Positions 7,429 through 15,600 are shown, numbered from the stretch's first letter. The stretch is 64,000 bases of DNA from JBLNDJ01 sp050261515 (GCA_050261515.1 JBLNDJ010000014.1:1-64000); one strand, 5' to 3'. A program made the numbers and translations. The notes: a model not told the origin generated them from the sequence alone.

Positions 7429-8220
7429 ATGGCCCGCGATATTCCGGATATCCTCGCACGGATCGTCGAGTATAAAAAGGCCGAGCTGGCGGGCGCGATG
7501 GTGCGCCTCGACGAGCTCGAAGCACTTGCGCTGGAGAACCGGCCGCTGCGGCGGGATTTTCGCGCGGCGCTGACGGGGCGGTGGCCCGCGGTGATCGCCG
7601 AGATTAAGCGGGCATCGCCGAGCAAGGGCGTTTTGGCGGACGGGCTCGACCCGGCCGCGATCGCGAGCGCCTATCAGGCGGGCGGGGCGGCGGCGCTTTC
7701 GGTCCTCACCGACGAGCATTTCTTTCGCGGGAGCCTCGACGACCTCGACATTGCCCGCGGAGCGGTCGGGCTGCCGGTGCTCAGGAAAGACTTCACGATC
7801 GACGAATATCACGTAGCCGAGGCAGGGGCGCGGTGCGCCGACGCGGTCCTGCTGATTGCCGCCATTCTGCCGTCCGCGCGGCTGCGCCAGCTTCGGGAGT
7901 ACGCCGCAAAGCTCGGGCTCGCCGCGCTCGTCGAGGTGCACGACCAGGCGGATCTCGACGCGGCTCTTGAATCGGGCGCCGGCATCATCGGGGTTAACAA
8001 CCGGAACCTGCGGACGTTCGAAGTCACGCTCGAGACGTCGCTGGCTTTGGGGCCGCGCATCCCGGATGGGGTCGTGAAGGTCAGCGAGAGCGGGATACGG
8101 TCCAGGGCCGATATCGAGAAGCTCGGGCAGGCGGGGTTTCAGGCGTTCCTGGTCGGCGAACATCTCATGCGCTCGCGGGACCCGCGGCAGGCCCTGCGCG
8201 CGCTCGTCAATCACAAATGA
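7429..8220 (+). CDS. trpC: Indole-3-glycerol-phosphate synthase
   Basis: A 263-residue TIM barrel that converts CdRP to indole-3-glycerol phosphate in tryptophan synthesis. Catalytic and substrate residues are visible in EIKRASPSKG, PVLRKDF, LVEVHD, GVNNRNLRTF and KVSESGI. It is the first gene of a tightly coupled aromatic operon; the trpF start overlaps its stop. A TACGAT -10-like element lies at 7406-7411 but no good -35 was found. No leader peptide rich in Trp codons or T-box was recognised in the 72-base gap, and trpE, trpG and trpD are not in the window. Confidence 0.95.
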   Translation: MARDIPDILARIVEYKKAELAGAMVRLDELEALALENRPLRRDFRAALTGRWPAVIAEIKRASPSKGVLADGLDPAAIASAYQAGGAAALSVLTDEHFFRGSLDDLDIARGAVGLPVLRKDFTIDEYHVAEAGARCADAVLLIAAILPSARLRQLREYAAKLGLAALVEVHDQADLDAALESGAGIIGVNNRNLRTFEVTLETSLALGPRIPDGVVKVSESGIRSRADIEKLGQAGFQAFLVGEHLMRSRDPRQALRALVNHK

Positions 8221-8834
8221 TGGTCAAGGTTTGCGGGATTACGAACCGCGACGACGCGCTTGCCGCTGCCGCCTGCGGTGTTTCCGCGCTCGGGTTCAAC
8301 TTCTACCCGAAGAGTCCGCGCTACGTGGCCGTGGAAGCCGCTCAAGAGCTACTTGCAGTTGTGCCGCGGAACGTGTTGAAAGTGGGGTTGTTCGTGAATG
8401 AGGCGCCGGCCTGTGTAGCGGAAGTCGCGGCGCGGCTTTCGCTCGACGTCGTGCAGCTTCACGGCGAGTGGAAAAGGGGACAGACCCCTTTTCTAGCGGA
8501 AAAGGGGTCTGTCCCCTTTTCTGTGTGGCTCGGGGTGCGGGTCACGGCGGGCTTCCGCATCGAGGATCTCGATTGCGTTGAGGCCGAGGCGTTCCTGCTC
8601 GATACCCCCGCTGCGGATCTCTACGGCGGCACAGGCCAAACATTCGACTGGTCGCTGGCGCGCGGCGCACGCCGGCCGGTGATTCTGGCCGGCGGGCTCG
8701 ATGAGACGAACGTCCGGAAGGCGATCGAGGCGGCCGAGCCCTGGGGGGTGGACGCCTGCTCGCGCCTGGAATCCTCGCCCGGCCGGAAGGATCACCGCAA
8801 GATGGAAAGCTTTATCAAGGCGGCTCTTGGATGA
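8220..8834 (+). CDS. trpF: Phosphoribosylanthranilate isomerase with an in-frame repeat insertion
   Basis: A 204-residue TIM barrel from the ATG at 8220 (MVKVCGITN, catalytic Cys5); an alternative ATG lies at 8217. Core motifs are LGFNFYPKSPRY, LDVVQLHGE, AFLLDTPA (general acid Asp) and ILAGGLDETNV. Between LHGE and VWLGVRV, where the family normally has a short helix and loop after LHGDE, there are 17 residues (KRGQTPFLAEKGSVPFS) encoded by a perfect 51-bp palindrome at 8471-8521. The total length is normal, so the insert probably replaced native loop residues. The rest is intact, so the enzyme may still work. It overlaps trpC and trpB. Confidence 0.93.
   Translation: MVKVCGITNRDDALAAAACGVSALGFNFYPKSPRYVAVEAAQELLAVVPRNVLKVGLFVNEAPACVAEVAARLSLDVVQLHGEWKRGQTPFLAEKGSVPFSVWLGVRVTAGFRIEDLDCVEAEAFLLDTPAADLYGGTGQTFDWSLARGARRPVILAGGLDETNVRKAIEAAEPWGVDACSRLESSPGRKDHRKMESFIKAALG
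8471..8521. repeat. 51-bp palindromic repeat inserted in frame in trpF
   Basis: Arms of 22 bases (8471-8492 and 8500-8521) are perfectly complementary and separated by a 7-base loop, CTAGCGG. Each arm is itself nearly palindromic (AAAAGGGGACAG...CCCCTTTT), so several alternative hairpins are possible. The length is 17 codons exactly, without stops in the trpF frame. The right arm matches 19 of 21 bases of the repeat at 537-557. It resembles in behaviour the Rickettsia palindromic elements that invade genes in frame. Confidence 0.9.
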
Positions 8835-10042
8835 GCACACAGGTACCAGACGCGGGCGGGCACTTCGGCCCATACGGCGGGCGCTATGTCCCGGAGACCC
8901 TCATGGCTCCGCTCGCCGAACTCGAAAGCGCGTACTTTGCCGCGCGCGAGGATGCGGCGTTCCGGGCAGAGCTCGACGACCTGCTCCGGAATTATGCCGG
9001 GCGGCCCACGCCGGTCTACTATGCCAAACGATTGAGCAAACAGCTCGGCGGGGCGGACATCTGGATCAAACGTGAGGATCTGCTACACACGGGCGCCCAT
9101 AAAATCAACAATTGCCTGGGCCAGGTCTTGCTGGCGCGGCGCATGGGCAAGCGGCGCGTGATCGCCGAGACCGGGGCGGGGCAGCATGGCGTCGCTACCG
9201 CTACCGTTTGCGCGCTGTTCGGGCTGGATTGCACGGTTTACATGGGCTCCGAGGACATGCGGCGGCAAAGGCTGAATGTGTTCCGCATGCGGCTGCTCGG
9301 CGCGCAGGTGGTGGGCGTTGACTCCGGCAGCCGGACCCTCAAGGATGCCATCAGCGAGGCGATGCGGGACTGGGTGACCAACGTTTCGAGCACGTATTAC
9401 CTGCTCGGTTCCGCTTTAGGAACTCATCCTTATCCGTTGATGGTGCGTGACTTCCAGTCCGTGATCGGGCGTGAGGCCAGGGCCCAGATGATCGAGGCCG
9501 GAGGCCGCCTGCCGGACGCGGTGTTTGCGTGCGTCGGTGGCGGGTCGAACGCGATCGGCATTTTCCACAGCTTCATTCCAGACGCCGGCGTGCGGCTGAT
9601 TGGCATTGAAGCCGGGGGGCGCGGTCCGAAACTCGGCGACCACGCGGCCCGGTTTTCGGGCGGATCGCCCGGGGTCCTTCAGGGGGCGTACAGCTACCTG
9701 CTTCAGGACGAGAACGGGCAGGTGGCGCTGACGCACTCGGTTTCGGCAGGACTCGATTACGCGCTGGTCGGACCGGAGCACGCCTGGCTGCGCGACCGCG
9801 GCCGCGCCGAGTATACCTCGATCGGCGATGCGGACGCGCTCGAAGCCGCGCGGACGCTTTCACACACGGAGGGCATCATTCCGGCGCTAGAATCGTCCCA
9901 TGCGGTGGCGGAGGCGATCCGGCGTGCGCCCCAAGCAAAAGGTGAGATATTCCTCGTAAACCTATCAGGACGAGGGGACAAAGACATTGACATCTACCGA
10001 GAAAACTTCCCCGAGCTCGACCGCGATTTCCCAGCTCTTTGA
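8831..10042 (+). CDS. trpB: Tryptophan synthase beta chain
   Basis: A 403-residue PLP enzyme that condenses indole with serine. The PLP lysine is in LLHTGAHKINN (Lys91), the phosphate-binding loop is CVGGGSNAIGIFH and ETGAGQHGVATATVCALFG is the COMM-domain segment. Length is typical for TrpB1. ATG overlaps the trpF stop (ATGA). The last 56 bases are shared with the start of trpA in another frame. Confidence 0.96.
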   Translation: MSTQVPDAGGHFGPYGGRYVPETLMAPLAELESAYFAAREDAAFRAELDDLLRNYAGRPTPVYYAKRLSKQLGGADIWIKREDLLHTGAHKINNCLGQVLLARRMGKRRVIAETGAGQHGVATATVCALFGLDCTVYMGSEDMRRQRLNVFRMRLLGAQVVGVDSGSRTLKDAISEAMRDWVTNVSSTYYLLGSALGTHPYPLMVRDFQSVIGREARAQMIEAGGRLPDAVFACVGGGSNAIGIFHSFIPDAGVRLIGIEAGGRGPKLGDHAARFSGGSPGVLQGAYSYLLQDENGQVALTHSVSAGLDYALVGPEHAWLRDRGRAEYTSIGDADALEAARTLSHTEGIIPALESSHAVAEAIRRAPQAKGEIFLVNLSGRGDKDIDIYRENFPELDRDFPAL

Positions 10043-10802
10043 GCGGCTGCGGGCGGAGCGGCGCAAGGCGCTGGTCGGGTACCTCACGGCGGGCGACCCG
10101 TCGCTCGACCGCACCCCGGCGCTTGTGGCGGCGCTCGTGCGCGGCGGCGTGGACCTGATCGAACTCGGTGTGCCGTTCTCGGATCCGATCGCGGACGGGC
10201 CGGTGATCCAGCGGGCTTCCGAGCGCGCGCTGGCCGCGGGAACCACGCTGCGCGGCGTGCTTGCCACTGCTGCAGAAATCCGCCGCGCGACCAACGTGCC
10301 GCTGCTGCTGTTCACGTATTTAAACCCGGTCATCAAGTATGGGCTGGAAGCTCTTGCGCGGGATGCTTCTCAGGCCGGCTTCGGCGGCGTGCTGCTGACG
10401 GACCTGAGCGTGGAAGAAGCCGGTCCGTACATCGCGACGTTTCGGAAGAACCGGCTCGACACGGTCTTCCTGGCAGCCCCGACCAGCACGCCGGAGCGCC
10501 GGCGGCTGATCGCCGAGTCGTCCTCGGGATTCGTGTACCTGGTTTCGCGGACGGGGGTGACGGGCGAGCAGGCGTCGCTCTCGGCCGCGGCCGCCCCGCT
10601 GGTGGAGTCGATGCGGGCGGTGACGGATTTGCCGCTGGCAGTCGGGTTCGGAATCTCGACTCCGGAGCAGGTGGCGCAGGCGGGCGCGGTGGCCGATGCC
10701 GTGGTGGTCGGCAGCGCCTTCGTCCGGCTGATCGAGAAGAACGCGAGCGAGGCGGAACTCGAGGATTTCGCACGCAAGCTGAAGCAGGGACTCGCAGCAT
10801 GA
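9987..10802 (+). CDS. trpA: Tryptophan synthase alpha chain, TTG start inside trpB
   Basis: A 271-residue TIM barrel that cleaves indole-3-glycerol phosphate and passes indole to TrpB. Motifs LVGYLTAGDP, DLIELGVPFSDPIADGP (catalytic Glu and Asp) and GFGISTPEQV are present. No ATG or GTG exists before the conserved domain. TTG at 9987, nine bases after a GAGGGG ribosome site (9972-9977), is the only plausible start, giving a 56-base overlap with trpB. Such overlap suggests strict translational coupling of the two subunits. Confidence 0.93.
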   Translation: MTSTEKTSPSSTAISQLFERLRAERRKALVGYLTAGDPSLDRTPALVAALVRGGVDLIELGVPFSDPIADGPVIQRASERALAAGTTLRGVLATAAEIRRATNVPLLLFTYLNPVIKYGLEALARDASQAGFGGVLLTDLSVEEAGPYIATFRKNRLDTVFLAAPTSTPERRRLIAESSSGFVYLVSRTGVTGEQASLSAAAAPLVESMRAVTDLPLAVGFGISTPEQVAQAGAVADAVVVGSAFVRLIEKNASEAELEDFARKLKQGLAA

Positions 10803-11107
10803 CGCACGAGGAAGGCATGAAGGCGCTGGCCGAGTGCCGCGACCTGATCGACGAACTCGACCGGCGCATTCTCGCGCTTTTGAATGAGCGCACGCGCGTG
10901 GTGGAACGGATCGGGCGCGTGAAGCACGATCTCGATCTTCCGATTTACGAGCCGAAGCGCGAGGACCAGGTTTTCGAAAACGTGACTGTCAACAACTCCG
11001 GGCCGCTGACCCCCGAGGGGGTGAAGCGCGTGTTCGAGCGCATCATCGACGAGATGCGCAACGTGCAGCGGCTGCGTATGATTGAGCGGAACGGTCGGGA
11101 AGAGTAA
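10799..11107 (+). CDS. Chorismate mutase, AroQ type
   Basis: A 102-residue all-helical chorismate mutase (ECRDLIDELDRRILALLNERTRVVERIGRVK, then PIYEPKREDQVFENV). It converts chorismate to prephenate, the entry to Phe and Tyr. Conserved active-site Arg, Lys and Glu positions of AroQ are present in those segments. ATG overlaps the trpA stop. It is monofunctional; no prephenate dehydratase domain is attached, and none is seen in the window. The following DAHP synthase might be regulated by contact with it, as in some type Ib systems, but that is inference. Confidence 0.9.
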   Translation: MTHEEGMKALAECRDLIDELDRRILALLNERTRVVERIGRVKHDLDLPIYEPKREDQVFENVTVNNSGPLTPEGVKRVFERIIDEMRNVQRLRMIERNGREE

Positions 11108-11122
11108 CGAAAGGGAATTCTC

Positions 11123-12136
11123 ATGTTAGTCGTGATGCAGGAAGGCGCGAGCGAGCAGCAGATCCAGGCTGTGATCGACCGGCTGGTGTCGCTCGGCTTC
11201 AACATTCACCGGTCCACTGGCGTGGTCCACACGGTGCTGGGCGGGGTCGGGCCGATGGACCACTTCGAGCCCGCCGATTTCGAAGTGATGGACGGGGTCA
11301 AGGAAGCCCACCGGATCATGTCGCCGTACAAGCTGGCGAGCCGGAGCTTCCGCCCGGAGGGTACGACGGTCAAGGTCGGGAATGTCGAGATCGGCGGTCC
11401 GGCGGTGGTCGTGATGGCGGGGCCGTGCAGCGTGGAAAGCCGGGAGCAGGTGTTCTGCATCGCGGAGATGGTGGCGGCGGCCGGGGCGAAGATCCTGCGC
11501 GGCGGCGCGTTCAAGCCGCGGAGCTCGCCTTACAGCTTCCAGGGCATGGGCGAGGAAGGGCTTCGGATTCTTCGCGACGCCGGGGAGAAGTTCGGCCTGC
11601 TGACGGTCAGCGAGGTGATGGACCACACGCAGATCCCGCTCATCGCCGAGTACTCCGACATTCTGCAAGTGGGCGCGCGCAACATGCAGAATTACAACCT
11701 GCTGAAGGAGCTGGGCAAGCAGCCGAAGCCGGTGCTGCTCAAGCGCGGCATCTCGGCAACCATCGAGGAGCTGCTGCTTTCGGCCGAGTACATCCTGGCC
11801 GGGGGCAACAGCGAGGTCATTCTGTGCGAGCGCGGCATACGCACGTTTGAGAGCTACACGCGCAACACTCTGGATATTTCGGCGATCCCGGTGGTGAAGA
11901 AGCTTTCGCACCTGCCGATCATCGCCGATCCTTCGCACGGCACGGGCCGGCGCGACAAGGTGCTGCCGATGGCGCGCGCGGCGGTGGCGGCGGGCGCGGA
12001 CGGCCTGATCATCGAAGTGCATCACGATCCGGACCGCGCGCTGAGCGACGGGGCGCAGTCGCTGCGGCCTCCGCAGTTCACAGAGCTCATGCAACAGCTT
12101 CGCATCATCGCTCCGGCGGTGGAACGCACCATCTGA
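11123..12136 (+). CDS. aroF: 3-deoxy-7-phosphoheptulonate (DAHP) synthase, type I-beta
   Basis: A 337-residue enzyme that condenses PEP and erythrose-4-phosphate, the first shikimate step. Residues 1-68 form the ferredoxin-like regulatory domain found in Thermotoga-type enzymes (MLVVMQEGASEQQIQAV). The barrel follows with MAGPCSVESREQV, GAFKPRSSPYSFQG, LLKRG, ILCERGIRTFESYTRN, IADPSHGTGRRD and GLIIEVHHDP, containing the metal Cys, His, Glu and Asp. The N-terminal domain usually mediates feedback inhibition by Tyr or Phe. It overlaps tyrA by one base. Confidence 0.94.
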   Translation: MLVVMQEGASEQQIQAVIDRLVSLGFNIHRSTGVVHTVLGGVGPMDHFEPADFEVMDGVKEAHRIMSPYKLASRSFRPEGTTVKVGNVEIGGPAVVVMAGPCSVESREQVFCIAEMVAAAGAKILRGGAFKPRSSPYSFQGMGEEGLRILRDAGEKFGLLTVSEVMDHTQIPLIAEYSDILQVGARNMQNYNLLKELGKQPKPVLLKRGISATIEELLLSAEYILAGGNSEVILCERGIRTFESYTRNTLDISAIPVVKKLSHLPIIADPSHGTGRRDKVLPMARAAVAAGADGLIIEVHHDPDRALSDGAQSLRPPQFTELMQQLRIIAPAVERTI

Positions 12137-12957
12137 TGCAGACCGTCGCCATTGTCGGGACCGGGCTGATCGGGGCGTCCTTCGGGCTTGCGCTGAAGAA
12201 GGCGGGGTTCGGAGGGCGGATCGTCGGGGTCAGCTCGCCGCGCGCGGTGGAGGATGCGCTGGCGCGCGGGGCGATCGACGAGGCCGCGCCGCTCGAGCAG
12301 GCGCTAGCCGCGGCGGATCTGGTGTACCTGTCGCAGACGATCTCGCGGATTCTTGAGACGATTCCAGCGATTGCCCGGTGCCTGCGGCCGGACGCGCTCG
12401 TGACGGACGCGGGCAGCACGAAGGTCGAGATCGCGCGACGGGCCGCAGGACTCGGGGCGCGGTTTCTGGGCGGCCATCCGATGGCGGGCAAGGAGAAGCG
12501 CGGGGCGGCCGAGGCAGACGCGGACCTGTTCGTGGGCCGCACGTACATCCTGACGCCGGTCGAGCCGACAGCGCCGGCGGCTGAGTTCATCGGGTGGGTG
12601 CGGAAGATCGGCGCGGTGCCCGTGGTGATGACGCCCGAGGAGCACGACCGGGCGGTGGCGCTGACGTCGCACCTGCCGCAACTGCTTTCGACGGCGCTGG
12701 CGGCGACGCTCGCCGAGCGGCTGACGGATTCGCGGGCGCAGGCGGCGGCCGGGCCGGGCCTCTGCGACATGACGCGCCTGGCGGGGAGTTCCTATGAGAT
12801 CTGGCGGGATATTTTGAAGACGAACGCCGGGCCGATCGATGAGGCGCTGGCGGCGGCGATTGCGAAGCTGGAGGCGCTGCGGGCGGGGCTGAACTCCGGC
12901 GCGGCGGAGGCGATGTTTGAATCCGGCGCGGGGTTCAGCGCGCGCGTGCGGAAGTAG
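12136..12957 (+). CDS. tyrA: Prephenate dehydrogenase
   Basis: A 273-residue NAD(P)-dependent enzyme that makes 4-hydroxyphenylpyruvate (or tyrosine from arogenate). The Rossmann motif VGTGLIGASFGLAL is at residues 7-20, DAGSTKVE and GGHPMAGKEKRGA carry catalytic residues, and HLPQLLSTALAATLAE lines the helical dimer domain. There is no ACT domain. It is the last gene of the trp/aro operon. Its 3' end overlaps by 23 bases an opposite-strand glycosyltransferase fragment, so the operon end marks a rearrangement junction. Confidence 0.93.
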   Translation: MQTVAIVGTGLIGASFGLALKKAGFGGRIVGVSSPRAVEDALARGAIDEAAPLEQALAAADLVYLSQTISRILETIPAIARCLRPDALVTDAGSTKVEIARRAAGLGARFLGGHPMAGKEKRGAAEADADLFVGRTYILTPVEPTAPAAEFIGWVRKIGAVPVVMTPEEHDRAVALTSHLPQLLSTALAATLAERLTDSRAQAAAGPGLCDMTRLAGSSYEIWRDILKTNAGPIDEALAAAIAKLEALRAGLNSGAAEAMFESGAGFSARVRK

Positions 12958-13108
12958 CGTCGCTGCTCATCCCCTTCCCGTTCGCAACGTACTGGACGTA
13001 CGCGAAGTGAAACGGCTCGTCGAAGCCTTCCCAGAGCGGCAGGAGCGCGCTATAAAGAACCGCGCTCAGCACTGCGAAAGCAGCGAGCACGAACCGGTGC
13101 CGCGGCAT
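12935..13108 (-). pseudogene. N-terminal remnant of a membrane glycosyltransferase-like protein
   Basis: A 57-residue minus-strand frame starts MPRHRFVLAAFAVLSAVLYS, one hydrophobic helix, followed by LLPLWEGFDEPFHFAYVQYV and then a stop. The DEPxHFxYVxY motif after the first transmembrane helix is characteristic of GT-C/DUF2142-like membrane glycosyltransferases, where hundreds of further residues should follow. Here the frame stops inside the tyrA 3' end, so the gene has probably lost everything downstream. It starts 16 bases after the secreted-protein gene at 13125-13559 on the same strand. An intact small protein cannot be excluded. Confidence 0.55.
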
Positions 13109-13124
13109 ACCGCGGGCCGGCGCG

Positions 13125-13559
13125 CTACTTACGGACCGTGAGGACGATCGCCGTCACGTCCCGGATGTCGTTCTGCGCTTGCGGTGCTTTGCGGGCGAGA
13201 CCGTACTGGCCGATGTAGGGACGCTGCAACTTGACCCATCGCTTCGAGGCGACCAGGTTGTTGCCTTCGTCGAGGATGAAGAAGGCATTCTTGAGGTCCT
13301 GGCCGTTGGGCAGTTTGCGCGCGCCGCTTCCGATGACCTTGTATTCCTTGCCGGTCTTTTTGAAATACTCGTAGACCTTTTCGAACGGGTCCGGCGTGGC
13401 GTAGACGGTCATCTCAATTTCGGGCTGCGTCGCCGTGGCCACCCTCGCCTCTTCCGTGCCCGCCTGGTCGATCTTGGCGCCCGGATACATTTTGGGCGTC
13501 TGCTGCGCTGCGGCCAGGGCGGCCGTGCCGAGCAACGCCAGCACCCGCCAAGGATTCAT
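13125..13559 (-). CDS. Small secreted protein of unknown function
   Basis: A 144-residue protein with a clear signal peptide (MNPWRVLALLGTAALAAAQQ). The mature part begins TPKMYPGAKID, contains EIEMTVYATPDPFEKVYEYF, which suggests a small alpha/beta fold, and ends DVTAIVLTVRK. I recognise no named family. It precedes the glycosyltransferase remnant on the minus strand by 16 bases, so the two probably formed an operon. The 92 bases between its start and the divergent small membrane protein contain no other feature beyond a TACAAT element read on the plus strand. Confidence 0.7.
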   Translation of the reverse strand: MNPWRVLALLGTAALAAAQQTPKMYPGAKIDQAGTEEARVATATQPEIEMTVYATPDPFEKVYEYFKKTGKEYKVIGSGARKLPNGQDLKNAFFILDEGNNLVASKRWVKLQRPYIGQYGLARKAPQAQNDIRDVTAIVLTVRK

Positions 13560-13651
13560 GCAGAAAGAATACGCCTGTCACGCGCGGGTAGGCAAACTTT
13601 TTCGGTACTGTAACCGGAGTACCCGAGTTTGAGGTACAATTAGCGTCTGTT

Positions 13652-13795
13652 TTGGTTCCTTTCACCAAATTGTTCCCCCTGGTTCTGCTGATCTGCAACG
13701 TGGGATCGGCTGCCTGCTACGCAGTCGCCGGAGATTATCGAAGGGCTCTCTATTGGGCGGCCTCCGCCCTGTGCATTGCCGCAATCACCTTCTGA
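13652..13795 (+). CDS. Putative 47-residue membrane protein, TTG start
   Basis: A short frame from TTG at 13652 encodes FTKLFPLVLLICNVGSAAC, one strongly hydrophobic helix, then YAVAGDYRRALYWAASALCIAAITF, a second helix. The xGDYRRAxYWxAxAxxxxxxTF pattern recurs, from memory, in small membrane proteins of phages and diverse bacteria. A TACAAT -10-like hexamer lies at 13635-13640, only 11 bases upstream, with no ribosome site, so the transcript may be nearly leaderless or the start may be wrong. It ends four bases before the next gene, suggesting coupling. Confidence 0.4.
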   Translation: MVPFTKLFPLVLLICNVGSAACYAVAGDYRRALYWAASALCIAAITF

Positions 13796-13799
13796 CCCC

Positions 13800-14270
13800 A
13801 TGACGCGCGACACCTCTTACGAAAGCGCGAAGAAAGCGTACACGCTGTACGGCTGGTTCCTGCAGGAAGCGGCGGCGGAGCTTGGCTGGGAGAGAGCCAT
13901 CGCCATACAGGGCCGCGCGGGCGAGAGGGCGGCCGGCGGGCTCGCGCGAGCGCTGCGCGCCCGGGGTGGGGAAGGGAAGCTCGATGCGTCCTCCGTCGCC
14001 GCCGTGCTCGGAGAGATGTTCGAAGGCTCGGGGAAGGACGTCGAGTTGCAGATTACGGGCAACCGCGTCACCGGGCGGTGCGTTCGGTGCGCGCTCTACG
14101 ACGGGCTGGCCGCCGCGGGCATAGGCCACTCCACCATTCGCGCGGTTTGCGAGGCCCTCCAGCGCTGGCAGTACGGCAAGTTGCAGCAGGAGATTCCCGA
14201 GCTGAAGCCGTCGTGCCGGTTCCGCGAGCATGCCGGGGAAGTCTGCATCGAAGAGATCGCCCTGGCGTAG
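13800..14270 (+). CDS. Uncharacterised protein with a conserved Cys-containing C-terminus
   Basis: A 156-residue protein from ATG at 13800 (MTRDTSYESAKK); an in-frame TTG further upstream would overlap the preceding ORF. It is helical at the N-terminus (YGWFLQEAAAELGWERAIAI), with RCVRCALYDGLAAAGI and a final CRFREHAGEVCIEEIAL. The Cys-containing, YDG-, then terminal strand pattern resembles L-2-amino-thiazoline-4-carboxylic acid hydrolase-like or V4R-like small proteins, but I could not settle the family. The preceding small membrane ORF is four bases upstream. Confidence 0.65.
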   Translation: MTRDTSYESAKKAYTLYGWFLQEAAAELGWERAIAIQGRAGERAAGGLARALRARGGEGKLDASSVAAVLGEMFEGSGKDVELQITGNRVTGRCVRCALYDGLAAAGIGHSTIRAVCEALQRWQYGKLQQEIPELKPSCRFREHAGEVCIEEIALA

Positions 14271-14373
14271 GGCCCGCCCCGCCTCATTCACAGTGTGCCC
14301 GGGATTCACAGGAGGGTTCCCGTAAATTCAAGGAGTTGCGGTTGGGCAGCGACGTGCTAGCTCAGGCGGTGTT

Positions 14374-15600
14374 ATGAAATACCTCCCCGCCGCCGCGCTC
14401 CTGGCGCTCGCGCCGCTGCTTGCGGTTGCCCAGGAGATTGACGGGAACGTCAACGAGCGCTACACGGTCGAGAGCGTCGAGGTCACCGGCGTCGATCAGA
14501 CGAAGCTGAACCGGGAGGTGCGGGACAGCCTGCACGAGTTCACCGGCAAGAAATTCAGCCAGGCGAAGCTCGATGAGCTTGCGGACCTGATCCGCCATGC
14601 GCTGCCGAACCGCGCGATCTCGGTGAAGATCAGCCGCGGCGACCGGCCCGACACTGTCAAGATCACCTTCGAGGTCGCGCAACGCGAGCAGCGCTTCGAC
14701 CTCGCGGCGCCCAAGGCAATCTACAGTTCGCGCCAGGGGTTCAGCGGGGAAGTGGACGCGACGGTGCGGATCCGTACCAACAGCTTCACGGTGGGGGCGG
14801 TCAGCGACGGGGATTCGCTTGTGGAGCGCTTCACCGGGATGCGCGCGCGGTACGAAAACCGCAAAGTCGGGTCGGACCGCGTGCGCCTTGCCTTCGAGTT
14901 CGACGACTTCCACACGCTGTGGAACGGGGCGACGCGCGAATTCATCGACGGCACGCCCGAGCTTTACAGAGCCCGCCAGAATTTCGAGCCCGCCGTGACC
15001 GTTGTCGCGGCGCGCCCGCTGAAGCTCACCTTCGGGATGAGCTTTCAACGTCTTCAGTCGCAGTTTCCGGCCGCGCACACCGAGTCCTCCAACGCCGTGA
15101 TCAGTACTCTGCGCTATGATCGGGTTTTGGAGGAGTCGGGGCCCAACAAGCGCCGAGTGGAGGCAGGTTACAGCCTGCGCGCGGCCACCAGATCCCTGGG
15201 AAGCGATTACGCCTACACGCGCCACACCTTCGAATTCCACTACGCGTTGTGGCGCGGGGCCCACAGGCTTTCCGAGCGCGTTACGTCCGGTGTGATCGAC
15301 GGGACGGCGCCCCTGTTTGACCGTTTTGTTCTCGGCAACAGCACGACGCTGCGCGGATGGAATAAATACGATATCGCTCCGGCCGGAGCGAACCGCGCCG
15401 TACACAATTCGCTCGAATACCGCTACCGGGCGTTCGAGGTTTTCTACGATGCCGGGTCCGTGTGGAACCCGGGGCAGGCCGTTGTGGCGCGGCATTCGAC
15501 CGGCGCGGGGCTGCACCTCGGGGACCTCGCGTTGTTGATCGCTTTTCCTTTAAGGAGTGGACGAGTGGAGCCGGTGTTTATCGCCGGACTCAATCTCTGA
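14374..15600 (+). CDS. Omp85-superfamily outer membrane protein with a single POTRA domain
   Basis: A 408-residue protein with a signal peptide (MKYLPAAALLALAPLLAVAQ), one POTRA-like domain (ERYTVESVEVTGVDQTKLNREV to about residue 105) and a C-terminal beta-barrel. The loop-6 motif FDRFVLGNSTTLRGWNKYD, carrying the conserved RGW, and the final HLGDLALLIAFPL and VEPVFIAGLNL strands identify the Omp85/TpsB-like barrel. It is shorter than BamA or TamA. Cargo or function is unknown. Its stop overlaps the DUF4390 gene start, followed by a histidine kinase, so an envelope-related operon is likely. Confidence 0.8.
   Translation: MKYLPAAALLALAPLLAVAQEIDGNVNERYTVESVEVTGVDQTKLNREVRDSLHEFTGKKFSQAKLDELADLIRHALPNRAISVKISRGDRPDTVKITFEVAQREQRFDLAAPKAIYSSRQGFSGEVDATVRIRTNSFTVGAVSDGDSLVERFTGMRARYENRKVGSDRVRLAFEFDDFHTLWNGATREFIDGTPELYRARQNFEPAVTVVAARPLKLTFGMSFQRLQSQFPAAHTESSNAVISTLRYDRVLEESGPNKRRVEAGYSLRAATRSLGSDYAYTRHTFEFHYALWRGAHRLSERVTSGVIDGTAPLFDRFVLGNSTTLRGWNKYDIAPAGANRAVHNSLEYRYRAFEVFYDAGSVWNPGQAVVARHSTGAGLHLGDLALLIAFPLRSGRVEPVFIAGLNL

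Noticed and set aside
11126..12094. 322-residue minus-strand frame opposite the DAHP synthase gene
   Set aside because: Mirror frame of a gene with complete family motifs.
13776..13799. TTG start for the gene at 13800
   Set aside because: It would overlap the preceding small ORF; ATG at 13800 starts the recognisable helix.
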